Assembly: GCA_900539755.1 (NCBI GenBank)
Contig: UQDC01000009.1
Location: 1 to 64,000 of the forward strand
Reading direction: 5' to 3'
From: an uncultured Alistipes sp.
GTDB lineage: Bacteria > Bacteroidota > Bacteroidia > Bacteroidales > Rikenellaceae
Length of the DNA stretch: 64,000 nucleotides
Numbering within the stretch: the first letter of the stretch is position 1; every line of letters begins with the position of its first letter. Under the pieces are notes generated by a model that saw only the letters and a program-made list of their open reading frames with translations, had not been told where the DNA came from and did no database searches. Shown here piece by piece: positions 1 to 9,352 of the stretch. The position numbers were made by a program, and so were the translations under genes.

Positions 1-148
1 CCTAACCTTCAATATTTTCAAAGAACTTTCATGATTTTTTACCGGACACTAGTGATAACAGATCATTAACTGGTATTTATGTTTACTTGACGCAATTTTC
101 AACTACATCCTGTAAACATCAACTGGTTGTACATAGTGATTCATTATA

Positions 149-190
149 AAGGGAGGCTCACTGTCAATTAGTGAGCCTCCCTTATTTATA
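149..190 (+). terminator. Rho-independent terminator of an upstream gene
   Basis: A perfect 14-bp stem (149-162 with 170-183, core GGGAGGCTCACT) encloses a 7-base loop and is followed by a T-rich tract. It has no gene before it in the window, so it most likely ends a + strand gene lying left of position 1. Confidence 0.75.
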
Positions 191-747
191 TACGGTTAAC
201 TCTCTTTAATAAGACCACAGAATCAAAAAATTCATTTCAACAATTTTCAGACTTTTCATACTGAATCCCTCGATCATCATGATCATTACATATTGGACGA
301 TAATCCATATCGCACAAGCCATGGTCCCTCGACAGACAAAAGCAGCTGATCATTAAACGGCAAACAAAGAGTTAAAAAATAAGGAGTCGTTATCTATATC
401 GCTACCTTGACCTGACCCACAAAATTCCGCAGTTATGCTAACTTATTGAAGAGACAGGGGCTATTCCTCTCAATTAAGTATAAAAAGCATAAATCGAAGT
501 GCGCCCGTCACGTCATTACACAAACAACACTCAAAACAGGTTGGCATAGCATCATAAGGCTTCACACCAACAGAAATTGTCAATAAAATGTTAGAAATTC
601 GACCAATACATACACTTTTGCTGTAAAAAAATTTTCTTATTCCAAAAATTGATCGTACTTTTGTGCCGGATTTCGCTTTTTTACAGTTCCAAATCACCCA
701 ATCCAGGTAGAATTTCACCCGAAAGGGCTGATTTTTGGCCTGTAATG

Positions 748-778
748 TTTGCGGATTTGTAAAATATGCGTAATTTTG
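748..778 (+). promoter_or_regulatory. promoter of the tuf-rpoC cluster
   Basis: TTTG at 748-751 and TAATTTTG at 771-778 are 19 bases apart, which matches the Bacteroidetes -33/-7 consensus. The transcript would start near 785 and have a leader of about 135 bases before tuf. A second -7-like box, TACTTTTG, lies at 656-663 but has only a weak -33 partner. Confidence 0.65.
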
Positions 779-920
779 TCGTCCTTAAACGCTTGAGCGG
801 GTCGGCCAGTGAAGTAAAAGTCTGAACCAGACTCACAAATATTAAAGGTCCTCCCAACACAAACGAATTAAGAAACCGACACAATTAGTCAGACAATTAA
901 TTCCTAAATAGATTTCAATC

Positions 921-2108
921 ATGGCAAAAGAAAAATTTGACCGGTCCAAACCGCACGTGAACGTCGGTACTATCGGACACGTAGACCACGGTAAAACTAC
1001 CCTTACCGCAGCAATTACCACCGTACTTGCTAAAAAAGGTCTCTCTGAACTCCGTTCATTCGATTCGATCGACAACGCTCCCGAGGAAAAAGAGCGTGGT
1101 ATTACCATCAACACCGCTCACGTAGAGTATCAGACTGCTAACCGTCACTATGCTCACGTAGACTGCCCGGGTCACGCCGACTATGTGAAAAACATGGTTA
1201 CTGGTGCCGCTCAGATGGATGGTGCCATCTTGGTTGTAGCTGCTACCGATGGTCCGATGCCTCAGACCAACGAGCACGTACTGCTCGCCCGTCAGGTGAA
1301 CGTACCGCGTATCGTAGTATTCTTGAACAAATGCGATATGGTTGACGATCCTGAAATGCTCGACCTGGTTGAGCTCGAGGTTCGTGACCTGCTCAGCAAA
1401 TATGAATTCGACGGTGACAATACTCCTATCATCCGTGGTTCTGCTCTGGGTGCCCTCAATGGCGAGCCTCAGTGGGAAGACAAAGTTATGGAGTTGATGG
1501 ACGCTGTTGACAACTGGATTCCGCTGCCTCCGCGTGAAAACGAGAAACCGTTCCTGATGCCTATCGAGGACGTATTCTCAATCACTGGCCGTGGTACCGT
1601 TGTTACCGGTCGTATCGAAACCGGTGTGATCCACGTAGGTGATCCCGTTGAGATTATCGGTCTGGCTGAAAAATCTATGACTTCAACTTGTACCGGTGTC
1701 GAAATGTTCCGCAAACTCCTCGATCAGGGTGAGGCTGGTGACAACGTAGGTCTGTTGCTCCGCGGTATCGACAAGAAAGATGTTAAACGTGGTATGGTTG
1801 TCGCTAAACCTGGCTCAATCACTCCGCACACCGAGTTCGAGGCTGAGGTTTACATCCTGAAGAAAGAAGAGGGTGGCCGTCACACTCCGTTCCACCACAA
1901 ATATCGTCCTCAGTTCTACCTGCGTACCATGGATATCACCGGTGAGGTTGAACTTCCAGAAGGCGTTGATATGGTAATGCCGGGTGACAACGTAACCATC
2001 AAAGTTACCTTGATCTACCCTGTAGCTCTGAACGTAGGTCTGCGTTTCGCTATCCGCGAGGGTGGCCGTACCGTAGGTGCTGGTCAGATCACCAAGATCA
2101 TCAAATAA
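921..2108 (+). CDS. tuf: elongation factor Tu
   Basis: EF-Tu is the GTPase that delivers aminoacyl-tRNA to the ribosome. The 395-residue protein is full length. The P-loop GHVDHGKT is at residues 19-26, the G3 motif DCPGH and the G4 motif NKCD follow, and the C-terminal beta-barrel domains end in the usual QITKIIK-like tail. It is first in the cluster tuf - tRNA-Trp - secE - nusG - rplKAJL - rpoBC, which is conserved in Bacteroidetes. Codon use is strongly biased (CGT for Arg, GGT for Gly), as expected for a very highly expressed gene. Confidence 0.99.
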   Translation: MAKEKFDRSKPHVNVGTIGHVDHGKTTLTAAITTVLAKKGLSELRSFDSIDNAPEEKERGITINTAHVEYQTANRHYAHVDCPGHADYVKNMVTGAAQMDGAILVVAATDGPMPQTNEHVLLARQVNVPRIVVFLNKCDMVDDPEMLDLVELEVRDLLSKYEFDGDNTPIIRGSALGALNGEPQWEDKVMELMDAVDNWIPLPPRENEKPFLMPIEDVFSITGRGTVVTGRIETGVIHVGDPVEIIGLAEKSMTSTCTGVEMFRKLLDQGEAGDNVGLLLRGIDKKDVKRGMVVAKPGSITPHTEFEAEVYILKKEEGGRHTPFHHKYRPQFYLRTMDITGEVELPEGVDMVMPGDNVTIKVTLIYPVALNVGLRFAIREGGRTVGAGQITKIIK

Positions 2109-2122
2109 TTTTGATATATCCC

Positions 2123-2146
2123 GCAGTGCGGCCTGAGTCGCACTGC
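2123..2146 (+). other. hairpin between tuf and tRNA-Trp
   Basis: GCAGTGCG (2123-2130) and CGCACTGC (2139-2146) form a perfect 8-bp stem with an 8-base loop, four bases before the tRNA. It lacks a T tract, so it is more likely an RNA processing or 3'-end stabilising structure for tuf mRNA than a full terminator. Confidence 0.5.
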
Positions 2147-2150
2147 CTCT

Positions 2151-2221
2151 ACGAGTGTAGTTCAAGGGTAGAATAGCGGTCTCCAAAACCGTTGATGGGA
2201 GTTCGAATCTCTCCACTCGTG
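2151..2221 (+). tRNA. trpT: tRNA-Trp (anticodon CCA)
   Basis: The acceptor arm ACGAGTG/CACTCGT, the anticodon stem at 2176-2180/2188-2192 with CCA at 2183-2185, and the T-loop TTCGAAT form a complete cloverleaf. The discriminator base is G2221. The CCA tail is not encoded. It lies between tuf and secE, so it is probably cut from the cluster transcript. Confidence 0.97.
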
Positions 2222-2239
2222 CAAAAAAATAGAACAATT

Positions 2240-2431
2240 ATGAGAATTGTATCTTACACTAAAGAAGCCTACACAGAGCTCGTTCAAAAAGTGTCTTGGC
2301 CCTCAATGAGCCAGCTTTCTCACTCTGCGGTAATCGTTATGGTTGCTTCCCTTTTACTCGCACTGGTGGTGCTGGTTATGGACCTCGCCTTTGAGAACAT
2401 CATGAAAACTATATATAACATCCTTTATTAA
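2240..2431 (+). CDS. secE: protein translocase subunit SecE
   Basis: SecE clamps SecY in the Sec translocon of the inner membrane. The 63-residue protein is the short single-helix form: an amphipathic N-terminal segment with the family motif VSWPS at about residues 16-20, then one hydrophobic helix (about 28-50). The ATG at 2240 was chosen because a longer frame would run back through tRNA-Trp. It is followed 26 bases later by nusG, the standard secE-nusG pairing. Confidence 0.95.
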   Translation: MRIVSYTKEAYTELVQKVSWPSMSQLSHSAVIVMVASLLLALVVLVMDLAFENIMKTIYNILY

Positions 2432-2457
2432 TTTTCTATTCTAGCAGGTTAATAAAG

Positions 2458-3018
2458 ATGAGCGAAAAAGAGCAGAAACAATGGTACGTCGTACGTGCCA
2501 TCGGAGGTAAAGAGAAAAAGGTTAAAGAGTACATCGACAACGAAGTACGCCAATCACACCTCGAAGACTATATCTCCCAAGTTCTAATCCCTACTGAAAA
2601 GATTTACCAGATCAGAAACGGTAAAAAAATCAGTAAGGAACGTGTTTCTTATCCGGGTTATGTATTGGTAGAAGCAGCCCTGGTAGGAGAAATTCCGTAT
2701 ATTCTTCGTAACACTCCCAACGTCTTAGGCTTCCTCAACGACACCAAAGGCGGTAACCCTATGGAGGCAACCCCTCTGCGCCCCCAGGAAGTAAGCCGCA
2801 TATTAGGCCGTGTCGATGAATTGAGTGAGAGTGAAGAGGAAAACGAAGTTCCTTTCTTCGTCGGTGACATGGTCAAGGTGATCGACGGTCCCTTCTCAAG
2901 TTTTTCAGGCACTATCGAGGCCGTGGACAACGACCGAAAGAAACTGACGGTTTCCGTGAAGATTTTCGGACGCAAGACTCCTATGGAGTTGAGCTTCATG
3001 CAAGTTGAAAAAGAATAA
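2458..3018 (+). CDS. nusG: transcription termination/antitermination factor NusG
   Basis: NusG binds RNA polymerase, suppresses pausing and couples transcription to Rho or to the ribosome. The 186-residue protein has the NGN domain starting WYVVRAIGGKEKKV, a central acidic linker (SESEEENE near residues 121-128) and a C-terminal KOW domain (GDMVKVIDGPFSSFSGTI). It sits between secE and rplK as usual. The length is normal for the housekeeping NusG, as opposed to the specialised UpxY/LoaP paralogs of capsule loci. Confidence 0.97.
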   Translation: MSEKEQKQWYVVRAIGGKEKKVKEYIDNEVRQSHLEDYISQVLIPTEKIYQIRNGKKISKERVSYPGYVLVEAALVGEIPYILRNTPNVLGFLNDTKGGNPMEATPLRPQEVSRILGRVDELSESEEENEVPFFVGDMVKVIDGPFSSFSGTIEAVDNDRKKLTVSVKIFGRKTPMELSFMQVEKE

Positions 3019-3035
3019 TTAACGAAAGGAAAATT

Positions 3036-3476
3036 ATGGCAAAAGAGGTTGCTGCATTAATCAAATTGCAGATCAAAGGTGGTGCCGCCAATCCTTCGCC
3101 CCCAGTAGGTCCTGCACTGGGCTCCAAAGGAGTCAACATTATGGACTTCTGCAAGCAGTTCAACGCGCGGACTCAGGACAAGGCGGGGAAAGTACTTCCT
3201 GTCATTATCACCGTATATGGCGACAAATCATTCGATTTCGTTGTCAAGCAGCCGCCCGTAGCCGTACAGCTCAAAGAGGCAGCCAAACTGCAGAGCGGAT
3301 CGGCAGAGCCGAACCGTAAAAAAGTGGGTCAGGTAACCTGGGATCAGATCAAAACGATCGCCGAGGACAAAATGCCCGACCTGAACTGCTTCACCATTGA
3401 GTCAGCAATGCGGATGGTTGCCGGTACGGCCCGTAGTATGGGTATCAACGTAGTTGGTGAATTTCCTAGTTTGTAA
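3036..3476 (+). CDS. rplK: 50S ribosomal protein L11
   Basis: L11 forms the base of the ribosomal GTPase stalk and is needed for the stringent-response sensor. The 146-residue protein starts MAKEVAALIKLQIKGGAANP, with the proline-rich PPVGPALG motif (about 23-30) and the conserved C-terminal RNA-binding region ending GTARSMGINV. It is 17 bases after nusG and 19 before rplA, in one operon. Confidence 0.98.
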   Translation: MAKEVAALIKLQIKGGAANPSPPVGPALGSKGVNIMDFCKQFNARTQDKAGKVLPVIITVYGDKSFDFVVKQPPVAVQLKEAAKLQSGSAEPNRKKVGQVTWDQIKTIAEDKMPDLNCFTIESAMRMVAGTARSMGINVVGEFPSL

Positions 3477-3495
3477 TTGACAAAAGTTACTGAAA

Positions 3496-4194
3496 ATGAG
3501 TAAGCTGACCAAAAACAGAAAAACGGCTCTTGCAAAAGTCGAGACCGGAAAAGTGTACAAGCTAGGCGAGGCGGCAGCTCTTCTGAAGGATATCACCTTT
3601 ACGAAATTCGACGCTTCAGTTGACCTGGATGTACGCCTCGGTGTCGACCCGCGCAAATCCAACCAGATGGTACGTGGTGTCGTAACCCTGCCTCATGGTA
3701 CCGGAAAACAGGTACGTGTTCTGGTGCTCTGCTCTCCCGATAAAGAGAACGAAGCTAAAGAGGCCGGCGCTGATTATGTAGGTTTGGACGAATACATCGA
3801 AAAAATCAAAGGCGGTTGGACCGATGTCGATGTAATCATCACCACTCCTAACGTAATGGCCAAGGTCGGAGCACTCGGACGTATTTTGGGTCCCCGTGGT
3901 CTGATGCCGAACCCCAAAACAGGTACGGTTACCATGGAAGTGGGCAAAGCTGTCACCGAAGTGAAAGCCGGTAAAATCGATTTCAAAGTCGATAAATTCG
4001 GTATCGTTCACTCATCGGTGGGCAAAATCAGCTTCAGCGCTGAGCAGATCGCTGACAACGTGAAGGAATTCATGTCAATGATCAACAAGCTGAAACCCAC
4101 AGCTGCAAAAGGTACTTATGTACAGAGCATATATTTATCTTCTACGATGAGCCCCGGCTTAGCGGTAGACCCCAAATCGGTTGACATCAAATAA
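3496..4194 (+). CDS. rplA: 50S ribosomal protein L1
   Basis: L1 forms the mobile L1 stalk that helps release deacylated tRNA. In many bacteria it also represses its own L11-L1 mRNA. The 232-residue protein has the expected N-terminal helix, the middle domain with GRILGPRGLMPNPKTGTV (about residues 130-147) and a C-terminal segment ending in SVDIK. It is complete and co-directional with rplK and rplJ. I did not identify an L1-binding mRNA site. Confidence 0.98.
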   Translation: MSKLTKNRKTALAKVETGKVYKLGEAAALLKDITFTKFDASVDLDVRLGVDPRKSNQMVRGVVTLPHGTGKQVRVLVLCSPDKENEAKEAGADYVGLDEYIEKIKGGWTDVDVIITTPNVMAKVGALGRILGPRGLMPNPKTGTVTMEVGKAVTEVKAGKIDFKVDKFGIVHSSVGKISFSAEQIADNVKEFMSMINKLKPTAAKGTYVQSIYLSSTMSPGLAVDPKSVDIK

Positions 4195-4205
4195 AAAGGA
4201 AAACG

Positions 4206-4727
4206 ATGAACAGGGAAGAAAAAACAGTTATCATTAACGGTTTAGCCGATAAGCTGCAACAATACGCTCACTTCTATTTGACAGACACTGCTGCCTTGAA
4301 CGCAGAGCAGACCGCAAAATTGCGTAAAGCCTGCTTCGAACAGGATGTGAAGCTGGTCGTCGTGAAGAATACACTCTTCATCAAAGCTCTGGAACAAGTT
4401 TCTAAAGCTAACGATGAGCTGCTGCCCGCCCTCAAAGGTGAAACAGCTGTCATGTTCTCCAACACAGGTAAAGCCCCTGCAAAACTGATCAAAGAATTCC
4501 GTAAGGAGTGCGACAAACCGGTATTGAAAGCCGCTTTGGTTGAAGATTGTGTTTACGTGGGCGACGCCGCTCTGGATGAACTGGTCAACATCAAGTCTCG
4601 CGAAGAGCTTATTGGCGACATCGTCGGACTGCTGCAGTCTCCTGCAAAGAATGTTATTTCTGCATTGCAGGCTTCAGCTGGTCAAAAAATCGCAGGCCTC
4701 ATAAAGAGCCTCGAAGAGAGAAATTAA
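4206..4727 (+). CDS. rplJ: 50S ribosomal protein L10
   Basis: L10 anchors the L7/L12 dimers on the large subunit. The 173-residue protein has the N-terminal rRNA-binding globular domain (VKNTLFIKALE region) and a C-terminal helix (IAGLIKSLEERN) that binds L12 dimers. It follows rplA after 11 bases and precedes rplL by 39 bases. Confidence 0.97.
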   Translation: MNREEKTVIINGLADKLQQYAHFYLTDTAALNAEQTAKLRKACFEQDVKLVVVKNTLFIKALEQVSKANDELLPALKGETAVMFSNTGKAPAKLIKEFRKECDKPVLKAALVEDCVYVGDAALDELVNIKSREELIGDIVGLLQSPAKNVISALQASAGQKIAGLIKSLEERN

Positions 4728-4766
4728 TCATTACAAAATCGTCTAACATTTTTAAATTTCAATACA

Positions 4767-5144
4767 ATGGCCGATATCAAAAAATTAGCTGAGGAGTTGG
4801 TAAACTTGACAGTTAAGGAAGTAAACGAACTTGCTGGTATTCTGAAAGACGAATACGGAATTGAGCCCGCTGCTGCTGCTGTTGCTGTTGCCGCTGCTCC
4901 CGCTGAAGGTGGCGCTGCCGCTGCTGCTGAGAAGACCTCTTTCGACGTTGTTCTCGCTAACGCAGGTCAGGCTAAGCTCCAGGTAGTTAAAGCCGTTAAA
5001 GACATCACCGGTCTGGGTCTGAAAGAGGCTAAAGATTTGGTTGATGGCGCTCCTAAAACTATCAAAGAGGGCGTTTCCAAAGAAGAAGCAGAACAGATTA
5101 AATCACAGCTGGAAGAGGCTGGTGCTGAAGTTGAGCTTAAGTAA
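4767..5144 (+). CDS. rplL: 50S ribosomal protein L7/L12
   Basis: L7/L12 is the multi-copy stalk protein that recruits translational GTPases. The 125-residue protein has the N-terminal dimerisation domain, an alanine-rich hinge (about residues 34-52) and the compact C-terminal domain with GLGLKEAKDLVDGAPKTIKEG. It is the last ribosomal gene before rpoB. Two hairpins follow it. Confidence 0.98.
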   Translation: MADIKKLAEELVNLTVKEVNELAGILKDEYGIEPAAAAVAVAAAPAEGGAAAAAEKTSFDVVLANAGQAKLQVVKAVKDITGLGLKEAKDLVDGAPKTIKEGVSKEEAEQIKSQLEEAGAEVELK

Positions 5145-5172
5145 TAATTACTTAAATTTCAACCACATATCA

Positions 5173-5210
5173 GGTGTAGAGTCTATGCAGATAGACTCTA
5201 TACCTTTTCT
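5173..5210 (+). terminator. attenuator/terminator between rplL and rpoB
   Basis: A 14-bp stem (5173-5186 with 5191-5204, one G-U pair) closes a GCAG tetraloop and is followed by TTTTCT. In this position it would lower rpoBC transcription relative to the ribosomal genes, the known pattern in many bacteria. Confidence 0.7.
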
Positions 5211-5221
5211 CATTTAACATT

Positions 5222-5250
5222 ACGGGCCTCTGTGAAGAGTAGCCCGTTTT
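5222..5250 (+). terminator. second hairpin in the rplL-rpoB spacer
   Basis: ACGGGC (5222-5227) pairs with GCCCGT (5242-5247), with an inner CTCT/AGAG helix, and is followed by a run of Ts. It lies just after the first hairpin, so the spacer carries two terminator-like structures in series. Confidence 0.5.
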
Positions 5251-5365
5251 CGGCCCGAAGTGAACCCGGTTTACGCCTCACAAGCATATATCAACTGCTT
5301 ATCTATCCTGGACAATCAAACCCTTCGGACCGCTTAGGGATAAGATGTACAGCAACAGTTCTCGT

Positions 5366-5391
5366 CTCTAGTTCTAGGTTCTAGTTCTAGT
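5366..5391. repeat. short tandem GTTCTAG repeat before rpoB
   Basis: The motif TTCTAG recurs about three times within 26 bases, roughly 25 bases upstream of the rpoB start codon. It is low complexity and could vary in copy number. No function is evident. Confidence 0.5.
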
Positions 5392-5414
5392 CTTCAAATT
5401 AAATATTGGATCCA

Positions 5415-8400
5415 ATGTCCCCAAAAACAGATAATAAACGTATCAGCTTCTCTTCGGTCAAAAACAGGATGCCTTATCCTGATTTGCTGGAGGTGCAGCT
5501 CAAATCCTTCCACGACTTTTTCCAAATGGACACCACTGCGGAGAACCGAAAAAACGAGGGTCTCTACAAAGTGTTCATGGAGAACTTCCCGATCACCGAT
5601 ACCCGCAACAATTTCGTATTGGAGTTCATCGATTACTACATCGATCCGCCCCGCTATTCGATTGACGAGTGTCTGGAACGCGGCCTTACCTACAGCGTAC
5701 CGCTGAAAGCCAAACTGAAATTATACTGTACTGACCCTGAACACGAAGATTTCGACACCGTGATTCAGGATGTCTACTTCGGGACGATCCCCTATATGAC
5801 TCCCCGAGGTACCTTTGTGATCAACGGTGCCGAACGTGTCATCGTATCCCAGCTTCACCGTTCTCCCGGAGTTTTCTTCGGACAGAGCATCCACACGAAC
5901 GGTACGAAGCTCTACTCAGCCCGTATTATTCCGTTCAAGGGCTCATGGATCGAGTTTGCGACCGACATCAACAACGTGATGTACGCATACATCGACCGTA
6001 AAAAGAAATTACCCGTGACAACGCTGTTGCGAGCTATCGGCTTCGAAAGCGACCGGGAAATTTTAGAGATATTTGACTTGGCCGAAGAGGTCAAGGTTAC
6101 AAAAGCCAACCTGAAAAAGGCTATTGGCCAACGTTTGGCTGCCCGTGTATTGAAAACATGGGTAGAGGATTTCGTCGATGAGGATACCGGTGAGGTGGTT
6201 TCAATTGAACGTAACGAGATCATCATTGATCGTGAAACCGTACTCGAAGAGCGTCACATCGAAGATATCATCGACTCTGGAGCTAAAAGCATCTTGATCC
6301 ACAAAGAGGCTCCGGGCAATGTCGATTACTCAATTGTATACAATACCCTGCAAAAAGACCCGTGTAACTCAGAGAAAGAGGCCGTAGTTTACATCTACCG
6401 CCAATTGCGTAACTCTGAACCACCCGATGAGGCAACTGCCCGTGATGTCATCGAGAAACTCTTCTTCTCTGACAAACGTTACGACTTGGGTGATGTAGGT
6501 CGTTTCCGAATCAATAAAAAATTGGATCTCGACATTCCATACGAAGTCAGAGTGCTGACCCGCGAGGATATGATCGCGATCATCAAATATCTGATCCAGC
6601 TGATCAACTCGAAGACCGACGTCGACGATATCGACCACTTGAGCAACCGTCGTGTCCGCACCGTAGGCGAACAGCTGGCCAACCAGTTCAGCGTAGGTTT
6701 CGTACGTATGGCACGTACGATCCGCGAGCGTATGAATGTCCGTGACAACGAGGTATTCACTCCGGTTGACTTGATCAACGCAAAGACTTTGTCTTCGGTG
6801 ATCAACTCATTCTTTGGAACCAACCAGTTGTCACAGTTTATGGACCAAACCAACCCATTGGCCGAGATGACTCACAAACGTCGTCTCTCAGCATTGGGTC
6901 CTGGAGGTCTGTCGCGTGAGCGTGCAGGTTTCGAGGTTCGAGACGTACACTACACGCACTACGGCCGTCTCTGCCCGATCGAGACTCCTGAGGGTCCGAA
7001 CATCGGTCTGATCTCTTCATTGTGTGTTTACGCAAAGATCAGCGATATGGGCTTCATCGAAACCCCGTATCGTAAAGTTGAAGACGGTGTTGTCAACCTG
7101 AACAACGACGATGTAGTTTATCTCAGCGCAGAGGAAGAGGAGGGCATGATTATCGGTCAGGCCAACACTCCGCTTGATGACACAGGACACTTCATCAACC
7201 CTGATAAGATCAAAGCACGTTTTGAGAGCGACTTCCCTGTCGTAACTGACAAGGAAATCAACTTGATGGACGTTGCTCCAAACCAGATCGCATCAATCGC
7301 TGCAAGCTTGATTCCTTTCTTGGAGCACGATGACGCTAACCGTGCATTGATGGGATCAAACATGATGCGTCAGGCAGTGCCTTTGGTTATGCCTGAAGCT
7401 CCGATCGTGGGTACTGGGCTTGAAGATGACATGATTGCCGACAGCCGTATCCAGGTAGTTGCAGAGAAGGATGGTGAAGTAGTCTTCTCAGATGCTACAC
7501 AGATCCAGATCAAATACGATCGCACCGAAGAGGAGAAACTGATCAGTTTCGATCCGGAGGTGACAACCTATAAGCTTCCTCGTTACCGCAAGACCAACCA
7601 GAGTACTTCAATCACGCTGAAGCCACTGGTACGTCGCGGAGAGAAAGTAACCAAAGGTCAAATCCTGACCGAAGGTTATTCTACTCAGAACGGAGAGTTG
7701 GCTTTGGGACGTAACTTGAAGGTGGCGTTCATGCCTTGGAAGGGTTACAACTTTGAGGATGCTATCGTGATTTCGGAACGCATGATTCGTGACGATATCT
7801 TCACGTCAGTTCATGTGGATGAATACATCATGGAAGTTCGTGATACCAAACGTGGTGTCGAGGAGTTGACCTCTGATATTCCGAACGTCAGCGAGGACGC
7901 AACCAAAGATTTGGACGAAAACGGTATCATCCGTATCGGCGCCAACATCAAACCGGGCGACATCCTGATCGGTAAGATCACCCCGAAAGGTGAGAGCGAT
8001 CCTTCACCGGAAGAGAAGTTGTTGCGTGCAATCTTCGGTGATAAAGCTGGAGACGTTAAGGATGCTTCTCTGAAAGCACAACCTTCACTTTATGGTGTGG
8101 TTATCGACAAACGTCTCTTCAGCCGTGCAAGCCATGACAAGAAGAGCAAAGCCGCTGAAAAGGCACAGCTCGAAAAACTCGATATGGCTTTCAACGAACA
8201 AGTAGCCGAGTTGCGTAACCTGCTGATCGAGAAGCTGAGCATCCTGCTGAAGGACAAAACCACCGCAGGTATCCACGACTACTTTGGTGTAGAGGTGGTT
8301 GCCAAAGGAACACGCTTCACACAGAAGTTGCTCAACGAGATCGACTTCTTGAACGTAGCTGCTGACAAGTGGTGCGGTGACGCTCACCTGAATCTCTTGG

Positions 8401-9230
8401 TTGAAAAGACCATCAACAACTATATCATCAAATACAAAGAGGCTGATGCCGTGCTCAAGCGCGACAAATACAACCTCACCAATGGTGATGAACTGCCTGC
8501 CGGTATTATTCAGCTGGCTAAGGTTTACATCGCTAAGAAACGTAAACTCCGCGTAGGTGATAAGATGGCAGGTCGTCACGGTAACAAGGGTATCGTTGCC
8601 AAAGTCGTTCGTGACGAAGATATGCCGTTCCTCGAAGATGGTTCGATCGTCGATATCGTACTGAACCCGCTGGGTGTGCCTTCGCGTATGAACTTGGGAC
8701 AGATCTACGAAACCGTATTGGGTTGGGCAGGTCGTGAACTGGGATTGAAGTTTGCTACCCCGATCTTCGATGGTGCAAGCCTCGAACAGATCAATGAATA
8801 CACTGCTAAAGCTGGTATACCTCGTAGCGGTCGCACCTACCTGTATGACGGTGGAACCGGTGAGCGTTTCGACCAACCGGCGACAGTCGGCGTAATCTAC
8901 ATGCTGAAACTGGGCCACATGGTCGACGACAAAATGCACGCCCGTTCAATCGGTCCGTACTCACTCATTACGCAGCAGCCTCTGGGTGGTAAAGCCCAAT
9001 TCGGTGGTCAGCGTTTCGGAGAGATGGAGGTTTGGGCACTCGAGGCATTCGGTGCAGCCAACATCCTGCAGGAGATCTTGACCATCAAGTCTGATGACGT
9101 GATGGGCCGTGCTAAGGCTTACGAAGCTATTGTCAAAGGCGACAACCTGCCGCCAGCAGGTATCCCCGAATCACTCAACGTATTGTTGCATGAGTTGCGG
9201 GGTCTTGCGATCAGCGTCAAGTTGGAGTAA
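5415..9230 (+). CDS. rpoB: DNA-directed RNA polymerase subunit beta
   Basis: This is the beta subunit of RNA polymerase, 1271 residues from the ATG at 5415. A TTG nine bases upstream would add three residues, but the ATG matches the usual Bacteroidetes length and N-terminus. The rifampicin pocket (about residues 466-532) reads FMDQTNPLAEMTHKRRLSALGP, with the wild-type Asp, His and Ser at the positions usually mutated in resistance, so the allele looks rifampicin-sensitive. The C-terminal clamp motif (GGQRFGEMEVWALEAFGA) is intact. Confidence 0.99.
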   Translation: MSPKTDNKRISFSSVKNRMPYPDLLEVQLKSFHDFFQMDTTAENRKNEGLYKVFMENFPITDTRNNFVLEFIDYYIDPPRYSIDECLERGLTYSVPLKAKLKLYCTDPEHEDFDTVIQDVYFGTIPYMTPRGTFVINGAERVIVSQLHRSPGVFFGQSIHTNGTKLYSARIIPFKGSWIEFATDINNVMYAYIDRKKKLPVTTLLRAIGFESDREILEIFDLAEEVKVTKANLKKAIGQRLAARVLKTWVEDFVDEDTGEVVSIERNEIIIDRETVLEERHIEDIIDSGAKSILIHKEAPGNVDYSIVYNTLQKDPCNSEKEAVVYIYRQLRNSEPPDEATARDVIEKLFFSDKRYDLGDVGRFRINKKLDLDIPYEVRVLTREDMIAIIKYLIQLINSKTDVDDIDHLSNRRVRTVGEQLANQFSVGFVRMARTIRERMNVRDNEVFTPVDLINAKTLSSVINSFFGTNQLSQFMDQTNPLAEMTHKRRLSALGPGGLSRERAGFEVRDVHYTHYGRLCPIETPEGPNIGLISSLCVYAKISDMGFIETPYRKVEDGVVNLNNDDVVYLSAEEEEGMIIGQANTPLDDTGHFINPDKIKARFESDFPVVTDKEINLMDVAPNQIASIAASLIPFLEHDDANRALMGSNMMRQAVPLVMPEAPIVGTGLEDDMIADSRIQVVAEKDGEVVFSDATQIQIKYDRTEEEKLISFDPEVTTYKLPRYRKTNQSTSITLKPLVRRGEKVTKGQILTEGYSTQNGELALGRNLKVAFMPWKGYNFEDAIVISERMIRDDIFTSVHVDEYIMEVRDTKRGVEELTSDIPNVSEDATKDLDENGIIRIGANIKPGDILIGKITPKGESDPSPEEKLLRAIFGDKAGDVKDASLKAQPSLYGVVIDKRLFSRASHDKKSKAAEKAQLEKLDMAFNEQVAELRNLLIEKLSILLKDKTTAGIHDYFGVEVVAKGTRFTQKLLNEIDFLNVAADKWCGDAHLNLLVEKTINNYIIKYKEADAVLKRDKYNLTNGDELPAGIIQLAKVYIAKKRKLRVGDKMAGRHGNKGIVAKVVRDEDMPFLEDGSIVDIVLNPLGVPSRMNLGQIYETVLGWAGRELGLKFATPIFDGASLEQINEYTAKAGIPRSGRTYLYDGGTGERFDQPATVGVIYMLKLGHMVDDKMHARSIGPYSLITQQPLGGKAQFGGQRFGEMEVWALEAFGAANILQEILTIKSDDVMGRAKAYEAIVKGDNLPPAGIPESLNVLLHELRGLAISVKLE

Positions 9231-9352
9231 AGTGCTTTGGCCGTCGGCTCGACCATTCTGTTAACTGCTAAGAGTTGAAAGACTCACTGCACATACCCAA
9301 AAACGAGCACGCGGCTGACGAAATTTGATGAATAAATAAAAGAAAAAGATAT

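Larger units (their letters stand above)
1..920. other. intergenic region upstream of tuf
   Basis: No convincing gene is seen in this stretch. It holds a terminator near 149-190 for a gene to the left of the window, then about 550 bases of AT-rich sequence with no recognised feature, then the tuf promoter (748-778) and a leader of roughly 135 bases. Short reading frames here are on the opposite strand, lack family resemblance and run across the promoter. Confidence 0.6.

Noticed and set aside
8085..8939. A 284-codon minus-strand frame opposite rpoB
   Set aside because: It is antisense to conserved rpoB and its composition is that of a complement frame.
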